Below are positions 24,312 through 35,530 of a stretch of DNA of 64,000 nt, in pieces (the stretch's first letter is position 1; each line of letters opens with the position of its first letter). The stretch spans positions 31,597,561-31,661,560 of the forward strand of contig NC_088775.1 of assembly GCF_954871325.1 (NCBI RefSeq). The letters are read 5' to 3'. The notes under the pieces were generated by a model. That model was given only the letters and a program-made list of their open reading frames with translations. It made no database searches and was not told the DNA's origin. Origin of the DNA: Gordionus sp. m RMFG-2023. Taxonomy: Eukaryota > Nematomorpha > Gordioida > Chordodea > Parachordodidae. Both the position numbers and the translations under genes were made by a program.

Positions 24312-25135
24312 TCAGATAGATTTTTTTAAATTTAAAATCCCCAAAAATGGAACGAAATCTAAGGACCCATTGGTAGAAATAACTATTGAGAAGAAATGGA
24401 AATCTATAAGTTCGTGGTACATTCTGATTTCTGACCTTTCAGCTGTTATAATCGGGTCAATGTCAATGTATGGGAGAACTGGGAGAGAGGAATAAGATGT
24501 TTCCATCTAAACCAATGAATATCGGTGAGATCCTCTGGTCTTTTGCCATCAAACAGCAATAAATAAACAGGTTTAAGAAATATGGCTAGTTATCAAACCT
24601 GATTTATTTAAGATTATTAAATAAATACCCTGTGTCGACTGAACCGCCTTTTATTTAAAAATAATTTGAGTTTGGACTGGGTCGGGCCAAATATTTTTAA
24701 AACAAATTCGCCTAGGCTGGGTCGGGCTTAAAGTCTTAAATATGATGTCACTCAATTTTGTGGAATAAATTGATATATTTTAAATTTGTTGCAAGAAACA
24801 AGGCATCGATAATTTTTATTTGCAAAATATTTTTTCTACAAAAAAAAAAATGTTTTCCCATATTTAAATAATTTTGGGGCTAGTGGACAAATAATTATTT
24901 AATTCGGGTCGGGCTTTTCGGGACAAATAAAAAAAATTTGCTCGGGATCGGGCCTGAGAAATTTTTAACCAGGATGCCCTCACTGCAAACTGGGCCATGT
25001 TTACCTCTAAGGTTGGACTCTTTCCCTCACCCTTCACATTAATTAGGAAGACATCGTAACCTAATCTATACCTTATTATCACTCTTAGATCTTCAATAGG
25101 CCCAACATTCCCAGGGTATGGCATATCTATTATTC
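24312..25135 (-). pseudogene. RLE-type LINE 3' relic, split by a MITE
   Basis: Minus-strand remains of the LINE C-terminal part. At 24990-25135 the frame has NVGPIEDLRVIIRYRLGYDV, matching the segment just before the CCHC finger in the other copies (EELRIAIGLRLDYEIV at 5.1 kb, DELRHAIGLRL at 33.4 kb). At about 24480-24560, FDGKRPEDLTDIHW corresponds to the nuclease RPDG...W motif with PD changed to PE. After a frameshift, AERSEIRMYHELIDFHFFSI corresponds to the AE-x2-K-x2-KY block. About 24560-24980 between the pieces is a GGGTCGGGC-rich insertion, and the CCHC finger is lost. The first piece superficially looks like a host exon with a GTAAAC donor; the alignment with the LINE copies argues against that. 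Confidence 0.65.
24565..24980. mobile_element. GGGTCGGGC-type MITE-like insertion
   Basis: Contains GGACTGGGTCGGGCCAAATA, GCTGGGTCGGGCTTAAAG, GGGTCGGGCTTTTCGGGAC and GGGATCGGGCCTGAG, separated by AT-rich sequence. This is the same composition as the CCCGGCCC-type elements at 41.1 and 44.6 kb. It interrupts the LINE relic. Precise ends and a target duplication were not found. Confidence 0.5.
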
Positions 25136-25639
25136 CTCTAAATTTTATTTCCTTATTTTGTAGGGAGGGTATAATATATTTAAAAGTTGAAAATTTTAAA
25201 TAAGTGGAATGAAATGAGATAATGTTTATTTTTAATTATTGAGTAAATTTTGAAGATCTTATAAATATTTGCCTTTTAGGACTGATCTATTTATTAAATA
25301 AAGATATTAAAAAATTTTTCATACATTTCACTAACTTTTATGGATGAACAAAATTTTATGAATTTTTTTAATAGCCTATCGAAATTTTAACTACATTTTC
25401 AATTAAATCTTTCTTCCCCGTTATCTGACGCACCATCTTCAGGGGGATTGGAGTCCTGAATAAGCTCCTGGATGGGTTCATGAACTGGCATGATCATTTT
25501 ATTTAAGTTAGAAATTGAAGATGAAGGTGGTTGAATCGGTCTTCGATTACCAAAAATCTACATTTTTTTAAAATAAGTTTTTGATTATTGCTATACCAAA
25601 CTTGATTAGGGAGACATAAATATAAGTAGGGAAAAAGAT

Positions 25640-26223
25640 AATATTTACCAGCGGAGGTGGGAGTGGAGGTCCGAAAAATGATAGAGGTGGAGATCCGAAA
25701 AATGGTGGAAATCTGAAAGAGGTGGAGGTGGAGATCTGAAAGACGGTGGAGTGGAGGTCTCAAAGAAGGTGGAGGTCTGAAAGATGGAGGAGGAGGTGGG
25801 CCTCTAAACAAGGAAGGCAATAGTTTTGGCGGTCTTCCAAAAGGCGGCGGAGGTGGTGGGGGACTTTTAAAAGGAGGTGGTGGGAATCTTCCAAAAAAAG
25901 GTTGAGATTGTGGCGGACTTCTAAAAGTTGACCTGGATTGATGATTGACGTCTTTTTCTGATTTTTTTTTTATTAGCGTCTCGAGTGCTTTTACCTTTAA
26001 TATCGATATTATAGAATTCGTCAATATTATTTGTACTGATTGCAGGCTTAGTTTTTGGTGGAGTCAAAAGGGTCGCTAGCATTTTGCTTATGGATTTTCC
26101 CACGTTGTCCACGTGTGTACATTTACGAACAAAAGGTCTGAATATAAACCCGGTGTGGCAGTTATTAAACGTGGCATGACCTTGCTCATCGCACTGAATG
26201 TATTTGTTTTTGAGTTGGGTCAC
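25640..26223 (-). pseudogene. exon of a chitin-binding (CBM14-like), proline-rich protein, frame broken
   Basis: Minus-strand frame starting at about 26223, just after a TTCGTAG acceptor-like AG. It contains YIQCDEQGHATFNNC, HTGFIFRP and VRKC: Cys-x10-Cys-x12-Cys with aromatic spacing. This resembles the second half of a peritrophin-A/CBM14 domain, an extracellular chitin-binding fold of arthropod cuticle and gut-lining proteins. A basic linker follows, then an A homopolymer (about 25964-25973) where the frame ends. In the next frame the sequence becomes strongly proline-rich (FGRFPPPPFKSPPPP, FRGPPPPP, FRPPP). A further shift near 25745 restores PPL...PPP up to a CTG-GTAAAT donor-like site at about 25649. 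The shared FRxPPPP theme on both sides of each shift suggests one exon with indels, either a pseudogene or assembly errors at homopolymers. The signal peptide and first half of the domain would be on an upstream exon that I did not find. Confidence 0.5.
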
Positions 26224-26900
26224 TACGAATGTATTTTACCATATTTGCCAACTTTTGTAAGCAAACTTTTTTTCAAAATTATATTTTAATTTAAATTTTA
26301 TCAATTCTCAATTATATTTCATTATATATAATATAACATTTAAATTTAAAAATTATAATATTACGGAAATCCTGGGTCATAGCTGTGCATATAGTTTTAA
26401 ATGATAGAAATATGAAAGGATGACAACAAGATAAATTCGCCAGACCCTCATATTTTCTCATTAGCGAAGGTGATAATTAATTGCAATGCCAAATTTGAAA
26501 GAAATAATTTTAACTTTACAAAAATTATAAAAAAAATTTTTGGTTTATTATCCGAAAATTAATTATGCCGTAAAATAAATGTTGTTTAGAATTAGATAAT
26601 CAAATTAATTTATATTATTCTATTTAGTTTTATTTGTAGAAAAGGATAATATTTTGCATATCATCGAAATTTAAGGTTATATAGATTAATCCAAACTAAA
26701 CTATCGCAATATATTAATTAAGGGGAAATTTATAAAAAAGCACTTTAAAGGAAGGAAAAAAAATATGTAATAGTTTACCATGATTAACTTGGCTAAATAT
26801 TCACTTTCCTCTTATTTAAATTAGAATATCCCAGTGCCAATCTTATTTATCCTAAATTACATTCTACCTTTTTATTCAAAAAATTTTTCATTCGTTAACA
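26224..26900. other. AT-rich non-coding DNA
   Basis: No gene seen. If the exon at 25.6-26.2 kb is real, this is its upstream intron or flank. Confidence 0.3.
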
Positions 26901-26904
26901 AAGG

Positions 26905-27925
26905 TAAACCCGCTTGTCCAATATTTATAAAAAATATACTCGCCCGCCCTTTAATCTAAAAAATTTTCACCAGCCCTCCAGCCAGCCCATTAGTGTAAAA
27001 TTTTTTACCCGGCCGCCCATATTTATAAGGCAATTTTAACCCACGCCGCCCATATGAAATTTAAATAGGCTCATTCTTTCAATTTTTTTAAGTATCTAAT
27101 AAAAAAATGAAATTAGAGATACATCCCTTACAAAAGAATACTATAATTTAAGAAATAGCTATATTAAAGCAAAAAAATATATTCAATTTAAATTATGGAT
27201 ACGGAATTTATTTGATATAATAAAATATTTATGTAATAATATTAAAAACCTTCCAGTAATGCTAATTCCTCGATCAAAAGAAGTACTGGTTGCTGGAATT
27301 GCCAATATTTTTCTAGCTAATCTTGATAGCTTTGATAAATCTTTTTCTTGTCGTTTTCATAAAAGTAGGATATCCGTTTGAAGTATATCTCCTACTCAAA
27401 TGAGATATTTAAATAAAAAGTGAAATAATTTAAATTAATTATAAATTGCAAACTTAAACTAAACTAAGTAGCATAAAATTTTACCAAATTATACAAAAAT
27501 TACTTTAAAATTTAAACATTTTACTATGTCATTAGGTAACAACTGTTCTTGTTACATGGATGCTATCTATTTCAAACATTGCATTCATAATTTAATAATC
27601 TTCAATTGAATTATCTTTGCTTTAAGGAAAACGTGGTTATATTCTTCCATAATCAAATCCAATATGTTTCCATATAATTTTACCTAATTAATTTCTTCTG
27701 ATGACCACATCCTCAATTATGGGTACATTGGTATTAAAAATGTTTAAATTTCAGGGAACATTTTTTTTAAATGTTTGCTTAAATAACAAATAAAAGTTGT
27801 AAATTTTTTAACCCGCCCGCCCACCCATAGTTTAAAACCGGCCCACCCGTCTGCCCGTTTTTAAAATTTTTTAATCCGCTCGCCTGGGCGGGAGGGCTAA
27901 AAACTTGCCTAATGCAGACCTCTAG
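26905..27925. mobile_element. GCCCGCCC-rich hAT-like element, decayed
   Basis: The left side has AAACCCGCTTGTCC, CTCGCCCGCCC, CCAGCCCTCCAGCCAGCCC and GGCCGCCCAT. The right side has ACCCGCCCGCCCACCC, GCCCACCCGTCTGCCC and CCGCTCGCCTGGGCGGGAGG, ending near TGCAGACCTCTA. This is the subterminal composition of the 42.9-47.1 kb hAT element, which has ends of the form TAGAGGTGCGGGCC. Interior about 27100-27740 is AT-rich with no readable transposase. No target duplication found. Confidence 0.55.
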
Positions 27926-29600
27926 ATTAAGGCCTCCATTATGTATATAATATACAATTATGTATATAATATTATGATGAAATTTTACGATTTCTTTATA
28001 AGGTTTTTTTGTTTTTTGACAATTTCGAATTCCCCCCCCCCCCTCTTTTCAACTAGCTTAGATTAAAACGATATTAAAATAACTATATGGCTGATGAAGC
28101 TAAGCCGGAACTGATTCAGATATTGAATAATTTTAAAAAATTATAGGCTGCATTTAGATCCAGTTTAGAAACCGAATAGATTCTATTTATTTTTAACTGC
28201 TAAAATCTGTCGTGATCAAAAAAATCGAATCAATTTTGCAGACCAAGTAAAAATATTCTATTTGATTTCTAAAAAACGCCCGGGGAGTTTGAACTGGTAC
28301 AGATGACCTTGCATATTCTATTTTTTTTTAACTATAAGAATTATATTTCAAAAAATTTGTTAGTATATGATGCTGAATTCATGAAAGAAATGTTTTGTGA
28401 TTCCCAATCATCCAAAATTTTAATCGATATCGAATAGCGATAAAGTCATTGAAGAAACATAAAATTGGGACTTATTTTATGATGCATTAACACATATGTT
28501 TTATTTTTTTTAATTTTTCACAAATTCTGAAATGCTAATTTAATTGTTTGTATTTTTGCAAGAAGGAATTTTATCATAGATTGATGGCCATGAAATTTAC
28601 TGGTCATAAGCAATTTTCAAAAAAGGGGTCGTCAGTGGGGGTAAGAATATGATTTTAAAATTTATGGAACTAGGGGATTTTTTTAAAAAATTCATGATTC
28701 ACGTTATTTGCATGATTAACAATTTATTTTTATAACTCAGTAATAATGATTCTTCATAATCTTTTAAATTTCATGATTTTTCATAATTAATTTTATAAAA
28801 TAGATGATATCTATAAAAATATAATATTTAGTAATGACCTTCAGCAGAGATACCATTTGCATGGCACGACCCGTGATTTTTTTAAAATATATTAAATTTA
28901 TTTTTAATTTTTCTAGCTAATAATGACATTTTTAAATATTCGGTTTTAAAATATACGGCACGGCCAGGCCCGGGTATATTTAAGAAGATTAAATACGGCT
29001 CGGCCTGTGTACTAGGGCAAATTCTGCAGGTCTCTGATATTTAGACTATAATGTATTCCGTTTTTTTATAGCGGAGCTCCCCAAGGCGAGTTCTAAACTT
29101 GGGTTGGCCCAGAAGAGGACCATAAGGGGGTATAAAACTCTAGCTGGACAGGGCTTAAAAATAAATATTCAAAACCGGAGTGAATTGTTTTTCGCAAAAT
29201 TTGTGAGTAGGTAGATCTTACCAAAAATACGGGTTCTTGATTAAATCCGAACCCAGACAGGGCATTTTCTTAACCCATGCCATATCTGAACCCCAGATCC
29301 TTAAAATTATGAACCCAAACCGAACCTATTTTTTTGTAAATTTTATTAAAGTAAAAAAATATTAGGAAATGATGATTAAAATTTATAAAAATTAATTGGA
29401 AATTTTTTAATATAATATAATTTATGCTATCAGGACTTAAAATACACATTTATTAGATTGAAAATAAAATTTTATAATTTTAATTTTAAATCTTTTTACT
29501 TATTTATTAGATGATTTAAGAAAAATATTCTAGTCCCATTGTCTCCTTTTTCAGTGAAAGAATTTTTTAAAAAACATAGTGCCTGTCCGTCATTCAATTA
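27926..29600. other. AT-rich DNA with further CCCGGCC-type edges
   Basis: At about 28965-29040 GGCACGGCCAGGCCCGGG and GCTCGGCCTGTG are followed by GCAGGTCTCTGAT, the complement of an end-like CAGAGACCTGCA also seen at about 59791. At 29216-29330 GAACCC words recur. A C run of about 11 is at 28034-28044. No gene seen. Confidence 0.4.
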
Positions 29601-29609
29601 GAAAGATGA

Positions 29610-29790
29610 TATTGGCTGGGAACCAATATTAAAAACCTAAGATTATCGAAATATTGTTTTGGTATTGCTATGAACTAAAATATTGGTATTGATTTAAACA
29701 ATATTTCCTATTTATTGTTTTGGTATTAGGTTAAATTAATATACTAGTAGATAGCCCGTCAAAAATGACGGGGAATGAGAATTATTCTTC
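29610..29790. repeat. dispersed repeat edge with CCCGTCA/TGACGGG hairpin
   Basis: GGCTGGGAACCAA...AAAACCTAAGATTA matches about 16641-16750. It is followed by ACTAGTAGATAGCCCGTCAA then AAATGACGGGG, a 7-bp stem with a 4-nt loop. A close relative of that hairpin, GCCGTCAAGAATGACGGGC after ACTAGTAGCCAT, is at about 43613-43650. Confidence 0.6.
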
Positions 29791-29959
29791 TTACTTTTAT
29801 GCTAGATGTTACCTGTTATTTGAAAATAATATCCAATTTTTATTCTTTTTGAGGCCAGGTTCAATCCATTAAAACTAAGTGTAAATACTATGGTTTGAGT
29901 ATGACTAAATTAAAAGCTTTTACGTGATAATACCAATATTATTTGTTAAATATTACTGA

Positions 29960-30930
29960 TCACTTTATACCTAATATTTAATATTAAAAAAAATTCCCAT
30001 GCAAAGTACAAAGCCATAATAATTTTGAAAAATTCTTCCAAGCCCAATGAAAGACCATAATAATTTTGGTAATTGAGAACTGATATAAAATATTTAAATA
30101 ATCATAATGAATTTAAAAATACAAACAAAATCAGATTTTCATGGGCCTTGGTTTTTTGATCAGGTCAAGCCCAGGCCTGCAAAAAAATTGTTTTAGGCCA
30201 ATGTCTGACCCATAATTAATAATAAAAATATTATCAAGCGTCCAAGCTCATAATAATTTTAAAAAATTTTCCTCAAGCCCAGCCCAATATAAAAATATTT
30301 TCCAAGCCCAACCCAACCCATAATAATTTTATAAAAATATTTTCTCAAACCTGGCCAACCCATAGTAATTTTAAAAAATTTTCCCAAACCTAAAGATAGG
30401 TAAATCTTTAAAAACCATAACTATTTTTTATTCTATTTTAACCCAGCTCACCCCGACCAAGGCCAACCCATTAAGACTAAGAGTACTCTTTTTTTGAATA
30501 AAAATATATTTAAAATAGCTTTTGTCTGAGGGCCATATAAATATTCTGTGTTAAATATTACACCAATGCCTAATATTAAAAAAATTCCCAAGCCAGGTCC
30601 TCGCACTTGGGAAAATTTTCTCAAACTCGCCAATAATAATTTTGATAGTTGAGAACTGAAATAAAATATATATAAAAAGTCACAATGCATTTAAAAATAC
30701 AATCAGAATATGAAAGTTGCATGGGCCTTGGTTTTTGATCAGGCCTTGCCATGTCTTCAAAAAATGGTTTTCAGGCCAATTTCTAGCCCATATTTAAAAT
30801 TAAAAAATTTACAGGAATCTAAGACTATAATTGAAAAATGTTTCGCAAGCTATGTCCAAGTCCATAATAATGGCGAAAAATATTTCCCAAGTCCAGGAAA
30901 ACCAAAATAATTTATTTTTCCTTTGATCCA
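29960..30930. repeat. degenerate repeat of AAGCCCA...CATAATAATTTT units
   Basis: Phrases such as CCAAGCCCAATGAAAGACC, CCCATAATAATTTT and AAAATTTTCC(C/T)CAAGCC recur many times at irregular 40-70 bp spacing. Larger blocks are also doubled: GGGCCTTGGTTTTTTGATCA with TCAGGCC occurs near 30142 and 30723. The open frames at 30448-30690 (minus) and 30710-30910 (plus) come from this repeat; I do not count them as genes. Confidence 0.6.
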
Positions 30931-32690
30931 GAAAAATAGGTCTGATGTAAGGGGTTTATAAGAATTAAATCTGTCTAATATGTACATATTTTCTTTGCCA
31001 TTTTATTTGGAAAATTTTTCAAAATTATCATCAAATGAAGGGTAGATATCTGATTTACCTATTATTCTACTGGTTAGCTTCTGGTATTTATATGAAATTC
31101 ATGAATACATATTAAAATACCATGCTGATAATATGTTCATCTTAATTTAAATTTTAAACAAACCACCACCCTTCCAAATGATTTATTACTTAGTTACAAA
31201 ATATAAAATTAAATTTAAGACATTGTTATTAAATTACAATAGAAAAAATAAAAAGATATGTCTAGTTAACAAATAATAGGAGGTTAACTTCAATCATAGT
31301 CAAATTATATATAAGTAAAACAAAAAGGTTATATATTTAACCATGTTATAATAAGTTATGATTAACATAATTATGAAGTTATGAGAAAATATATAAAATT
31401 TTCCTATCTTATGAGGTGTTATTTAAAAATTTATATTTATTTGTGGTTATTCTAAAAAAATTTATTATTTTTATTATAAACATGTTAATGAAGTATATAT
31501 TTAGTAATTTTATTTATGTGTTATTCATTTGTATTTGTAATTTATAATCTAAAAATGCTAGATGAGAGTTTTGTCTTACCAAGGTGTCCTTTGTGCCTTC
31601 CATTATTAAAAGCCCTTAAGGAAGGATCCATTCCATAATCTATTAAATATTTGAATTTATACAACTATATATCTTTCAATTAGGTAATTTTAATGCATAA
31701 GTAAATATTTGCATCTCTCTTATCTTTTCTGAAACCCCAATATAATGGTATAAAATTCTAGATTATACATAAATTCAAGAATTAAAATAGTATTTAAATA
31801 AATCTCTTATTCCTATTGAAATGGTACTTGATGCATTTAAAGTTCTACTGATCCCTAAATATTCAGGGATATGTATAATATTAGGTGTGTATTCAGTGCA
31901 TTCAATGCACATTGTTGTTCTTCTGGACTGATATTTTTCATATAATTACATATGGAACTATGACATGAAAAGATTTAGGAGGAGGAATAAAAAATGTTTG
32001 ATTTTCTAACTCTTAAATAATTAAAAATTATTTATTAATATTAAAAATTTACTTTGATATAAACTTCTGAAAGTGCCATCATTACTTTATTTTCACATCT
32101 TATATAAGCTAAACCAAACAATTGTATCTATAATTGTAAAATAATTTTTAATTTTATGAGCCAAGGCAGTTTGGAAATCCATATTTCTCAAAGTATTCTT
32201 GTAAAATTTAAAAATATATTAAAATCTAAATTTAATACTTTCTCAGAATGTTCTCTAGTTGAAACTGGATATCTTTTAAAGTTTTCCATATAGCATCACA
32301 TACTTCTGGAATGATGATAGTTATCCATGTGAATATATACGCCATATTATGTCACATGGCATGGGAATTATTATTGGCTTAAAATTGCTATATTTTTTTT
32401 TTTTTGTAAATAATATTTTATTAATTCTTGAATTAGGATAACATATATTATATGATCGGAATGGATTTTAAAAAGTATATAATTTATATAAAGCGTAATA
32501 TAAAATGTATGATATAATAACGATCAATATAATAGTAAATTTCATTAATATGTCAATTTAAAAAATAATCACATTTGTTAGTATATCTTTTAAGGATAAA
32601 TAATAATATATTTAAATAATATAAATAAATATATAGTAAATAAATATAATAAATTGAGCATAGATTTAAAAGAATTATGAGTTTTCATAG
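30931..32690. other. AT-rich non-coding DNA
   Basis: No gene seen. CCTTCCATTATTAAAAGCCC followed by TTAAGGAAGG (about 31607-31637) is a small imperfect hairpin. The rest is low-complexity AT sequence. Confidence 0.3.
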
Positions 32691-32711
32691 TTTGTCCTTC
32701 AGTTTTTCTTC

Positions 32712-32862
32712 TTCCATCTGAATATTCCTCTCTTGTTCTTAATTGCTTTTTTCATCGCCGATTCTGTAATTAGGGTTTGGTTCTTTTGTTGACTTCCATC
32801 TGAATATCCTTCTCTTGTTCTTAATTGCTCTTCTCATCGCCGATTCTGTGATTAGGGGGTAT
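32712..32862 (-). repeat. 82-bp tandem duplication in the LINE 3' tail
   Basis: CCATCTGAATAT(T)CCT...TCTTGTTCTTAATTGC...CATCGCCGATTCTGT occurs at 32714 and 32796 (plus-strand coordinates). The second copy abuts the LINE stop codon. Duplicated 3'-UTR units are common in LINEs; a role in RNA recognition by the RT is possible but not shown. Confidence 0.8.
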
Positions 32863-33226
32863 CAGTCATTGAGAATATGAAGCTGAGGTAATTGGATTTT
32901 GTTATATTGAGGGCTAATCTTTGGCGTAGGTAGTAACCCTCGTTGGGATCTTCGGTCCTAGTAGAGATCCGTTTCCCCAGCTCTTTAAAGAAGGCCAGGG
33001 CATGAGAGCCGAACAACGTTAGAGTCGTGGCGATTAGTGGTAGGAATGTGTAATTGGCCGGAAGCGATGGCGAATACTTAGCGAGTTTATTCGTCTCGGC
33101 GTCTACTAGAGCATCTCTATTTATATTGGAAGGGACAAGGGGATCGATGCATGAGAAATCCCAGGTTAGGAATTCCCCCCTCTTCCAAGTGATCATGGTA
33201 GAGCCATCGGGACGCTTACCATCAGA
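32852..33226 (-). CDS. LINE restriction-like endonuclease domain
   Basis: Same frame as the preceding segment after one stop codon. Motifs in order: KRPDGSTMITW, FLTWDFSCIDPL, then AETNKLAKYS and NYTFLPLI, and a C-terminal QRLALNI block. The spacing Asp (RPDG) ... Asp (WD) ... Glu/Lys with KY is a PD-(D/E)XK-type arrangement, as expected for the nuclease that nicks the target in R2-like LINEs. The tail ends SMTDTP and stop at about 32854. The acidic and lysine residues look intact here, unlike KPGG at 4.8 kb, RPVG at 57.8 kb and RPED at 24.5 kb. Confidence 0.85.
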   Translation of the reverse strand, partial: SDGKRPDGSTMITWKRGEFLTWDFSCIDPLVPSNINRDALVDAETNKLAKYSPSLPANYTFLPLIATTLTLFGSHALAFFKELGKRISTRTEDPNEGYYLRQRLALNITKSNYLSFIFSMTDTP

Positions 33227-33600
33227 TTAATAGAGTCCAGTAGGTTCGAGGGTTGATGGGATACCGGCAGATTTTAGGGCCCTGGCAATAGTATCATTGC
33301 ATTTTGAATGTCTAATGAATCTGCCTCTACAGCGCTTGCAGTGTAAAGAGTGACGGCCTTTGGAGTTGACCGGCGTTTGACAAAGGATGCAGTTATAGGG
33401 TATCACCATATCACAATTAAGTCTTAGACCGATGGCGTGACGTAGCTCATCATTGCTTAGGAGCTGGTCAAGGTTTCGTGATGGAAAAGCTTCGAGAAAT
33501 TCATACCCGCTGTCTGCGGAAATGGAGAAGAGTAGAGAATGGTCCTCGGGTTGGCTCCTCGATTTAAGGTATGCAACGGAGTTGCCAACTAGAAGCTTAT
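33227..33600 (-). CDS. LINE segment: post-thumb helix and CCHC zinc finger
   Basis: Continuation of the LINE protein after the frameshift at about 33600. It runs through SADSGYEFLEAFPSRNLDQL and DELRHAIGLRLNCD to the finger CILCQTPVNSKGRHSLHC (Cys-x2-Cys-x9-His-x3-Cys), then HSKCNDTIARALKSAGIPST and LEPTGLY. It ends at an in-frame TAA, after which the same frame continues as SDGKRPDG into the endonuclease. The finger between RT and nuclease is diagnostic of LINEs with a restriction-like endonuclease. Confidence 0.85.
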
Positions 33601-34970
33601 CCTATCTGCAGTGCCGATGAGGGAGGATCGACTAATGAAAGAGATTTCCTTAGATCAATTGCCTGGGGAAGTAAAGGGTCAGGATGTTTTGTGAGTGCGT
33701 GTATGATGGGCTCGCAGGACAGGCGAGAGGATATGTACGCACTAACAGAGAGTAGGGAAGGCGATCGTATGCCAATGCCGCCGGATTTGGTTGGCAAGGT
33801 AGCTTGTAGCCAAGATAGGTCTCCGAATTTGAGATTGAGTATATCCTCTGTTAGGTGTTTAATCTCTAGCTCGTGTGCAGCGAGGTTGACGTCGTATTGG
33901 AAGATACGTGACGATCGGAGTGTATATAGAATTTTTGGGATTAGGAGGTAGTTCCTTAATAGAAAGAACGCTTGGTGGGCTGGGAGGCGAGATAGTGTAC
34001 CGCGCATAAGGGATATCTCTAGTAGAGTGTCGGCGAAGAACTTGACAAAGGACTCGTCTTTACCCACTGGAGATCCGAGATGTGTTAAGAAGTTCAATGG
34101 TGTATGATTGAACATAGGATCATAGTTAAGGTCGATGATTCCAAGAGGACAATATTCGCTCTTGTCTTGATTGATTCGCAGTCCCAAACTGCTCTCGCTG
34201 GATTTTATTATTTCGACCGCCTTCATAACTTCGCTGGGTGAGCCGCCTAGTATACCATCGTCGATATACCAGTTATGAAGGTTTAGTTTACATTGGTCAT
34301 TTATGCCTTGTATTAGGCTATTAATGCCCAGACAGAATAAAAAGGAGCCTAGAGGGTCACCTTGTTGTATTCCACTACTAGAAGGAATCAATCTATCTCC
34401 AAATTGAAGATGCGATGGACTAGCATAACAATCGAAGATGAATTGCGAGTATTCTGGGTAAAGGGTAAGGATGGGATTAAGAAACGCTGTACGTTTTAGA
34501 GAGTTAAAAGCGTTTGAAAAATCTATCTTAATTAGGATATCGTCACTGGGGTCTGTTTGTAGATACATTCTAGTCATGTGTAGGGATACCTCACATCCCC
34601 CTTTTACGTTGACTCCTAATTGATTAGGGCACAGGTGATTGGATACTGTGAACAATATTCTGCTCACTACTAGCTTTGCGGTTAATCGGCGCCAAGTGGT
34701 CCCAATAGCGATAGGGCGAATATCTTTATTAGGTTTATGGAGGGCGATGAGTTTAGCCCCATAAAGGAGTGGAATAATGGCGGGTGGTAAGCCTCCAGCA
34801 AGCATACGGTTGATGAGTTGAGTAATCTTTTCCAAAACGTCGCATTGTTGTATGATGTAAGGTGCGGTTAGATCCTGTAGGAATATTGGGCGAAACCCAT
34901 CAACCCCCGGTGAAGAATCGCGTTTGAAGGAGAGGATAGCTAATCTCGCTTGAGGTAAAAGTGGTTGCAA
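33597..34970 (-). CDS. LINE reverse transcriptase domain
   Basis: 457 codons. It copies element RNA at a nicked target in the nucleus (target-primed reverse transcription). RT landmarks: PGVDGFRP (residues 21-28), RPIAIGTTWRRLTAKL (85-100), motif A IKIDFSNAFN with Asp150, motif B IQQGDPLGS (201-209), and motif C YIDD (235-238) with both aspartates, then LRINQDKSEYCPLG. All three catalytic aspartates are present, so this segment could be active if the full frame were restored in evolution. The thumb region ends WLQATLPTKSGGIGIRSP. At the 3' end the frame shifts at about 33600; translation in another frame continues into the CCHC finger. Confidence 0.92.
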   Translation of the reverse strand: MQPLLPQARLAILSFKRDSSPGVDGFRPIFLQDLTAPYIIQQCDVLEKITQLINRMLAGGLPPAIIPLLYGAKLIALHKPNKDIRPIAIGTTWRRLTAKLVVSRILFTVSNHLCPNQLGVNVKGGCEVSLHMTRMYLQTDPSDDILIKIDFSNAFNSLKRTAFLNPILTLYPEYSQFIFDCYASPSHLQFGDRLIPSSSGIQQGDPLGSFLFCLGINSLIQGINDQCKLNLHNWYIDDGILGGSPSEVMKAVEIIKSSESSLGLRINQDKSEYCPLGIIDLNYDPMFNHTPLNFLTHLGSPVGKDESFVKFFADTLLEISLMRGTLSRLPAHQAFFLLRNYLLIPKILYTLRSSRIFQYDVNLAAHELEIKHLTEDILNLKFGDLSWLQATLPTKSGGIGIRSPSLLSVSAYISSRLSCEPIIHALTKHPDPLLPQAIDLRKSLSLVDPPSSALQIG

Positions 34971-35530
34971 TTAGAGGAGCTTCGGGGTAAGACGGTATTT
35001 CGTCCTTAAGATCGTGTGGGTGGTGTTTTAGGAGAAGAGCTTGATAAGTTGTTTGATCGTAGGGAGCTAGCTTATTGTCAGATGTTGCCAGTCGTATGGC
35101 GGATATAACATTCAGGTTATCCAGCTTTTTAGAGATAAGCTTGGCCTTGGTGAGTAGGTCATTTTTGTGATTTTTATTTTTATCAGTGTCATCACCTTTA
35201 AAAGATGTGGAAAAGTGATTGATGGGTAAGGGGTAGATAGTAGCATCCTTGATATGCTGTGTCAGAGATTTTTTGCTGGCAGGATCAGGAACTTGCAAGG
35301 TAGTAAAGGCAAATGACAGGGTGTCTAGCCAGTGTTTTATGGAAGAATAATTATTTATTAAGGAAGTCAAGTTCTTTGATAGGTGTTTGGCAACTTGAAG
35401 TCTTGCTCCCTTAGGTATTCGTGAAATCACAAATGTTTTTGGTGTGACTAAAAATATTTCTACATCTGTGGAGTCGGTTGGATTGAAAGTGAGAGCATTT
35501 TCGGGGTTAATGATGCTTACTACCAAGTGA
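34900..35530 (-). CDS. LINE ORF linker region upstream of the RT
   Basis: About 200 codons in one frame. They contain VISRIPKGARLQVAKHLSKN, a Lys/Asp-rich linker, and KLISKKLDNLNVISAIRLAT followed by TTYQALLLKHHPHDLKDE. The same landmarks occur in the relics at 6.8-7.1 and 9.9-10.2 kb. The tail overlaps the RT frame by about 70 bp in another frame, so a frameshift near 34950 separates the two. The region is probably a helical bridge between the N-terminal finger and the polymerase; no catalytic role is visible. The first codons of the open frame, before about 35530, belong to the inserted block. Confidence 0.75.

Noticed and set aside
24990-25135. Possible host exon with a GTAAAC donor
   Set aside because: The translation (EDLRVIIRYRLGYDV) aligns with the pre-CCHC segment of the other LINE copies, so a LINE relic is the better explanation.
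33571-33951. 126-codon plus-strand open frame
   Set aside because: Antisense shadow of the LINE reverse transcriptase thumb region.
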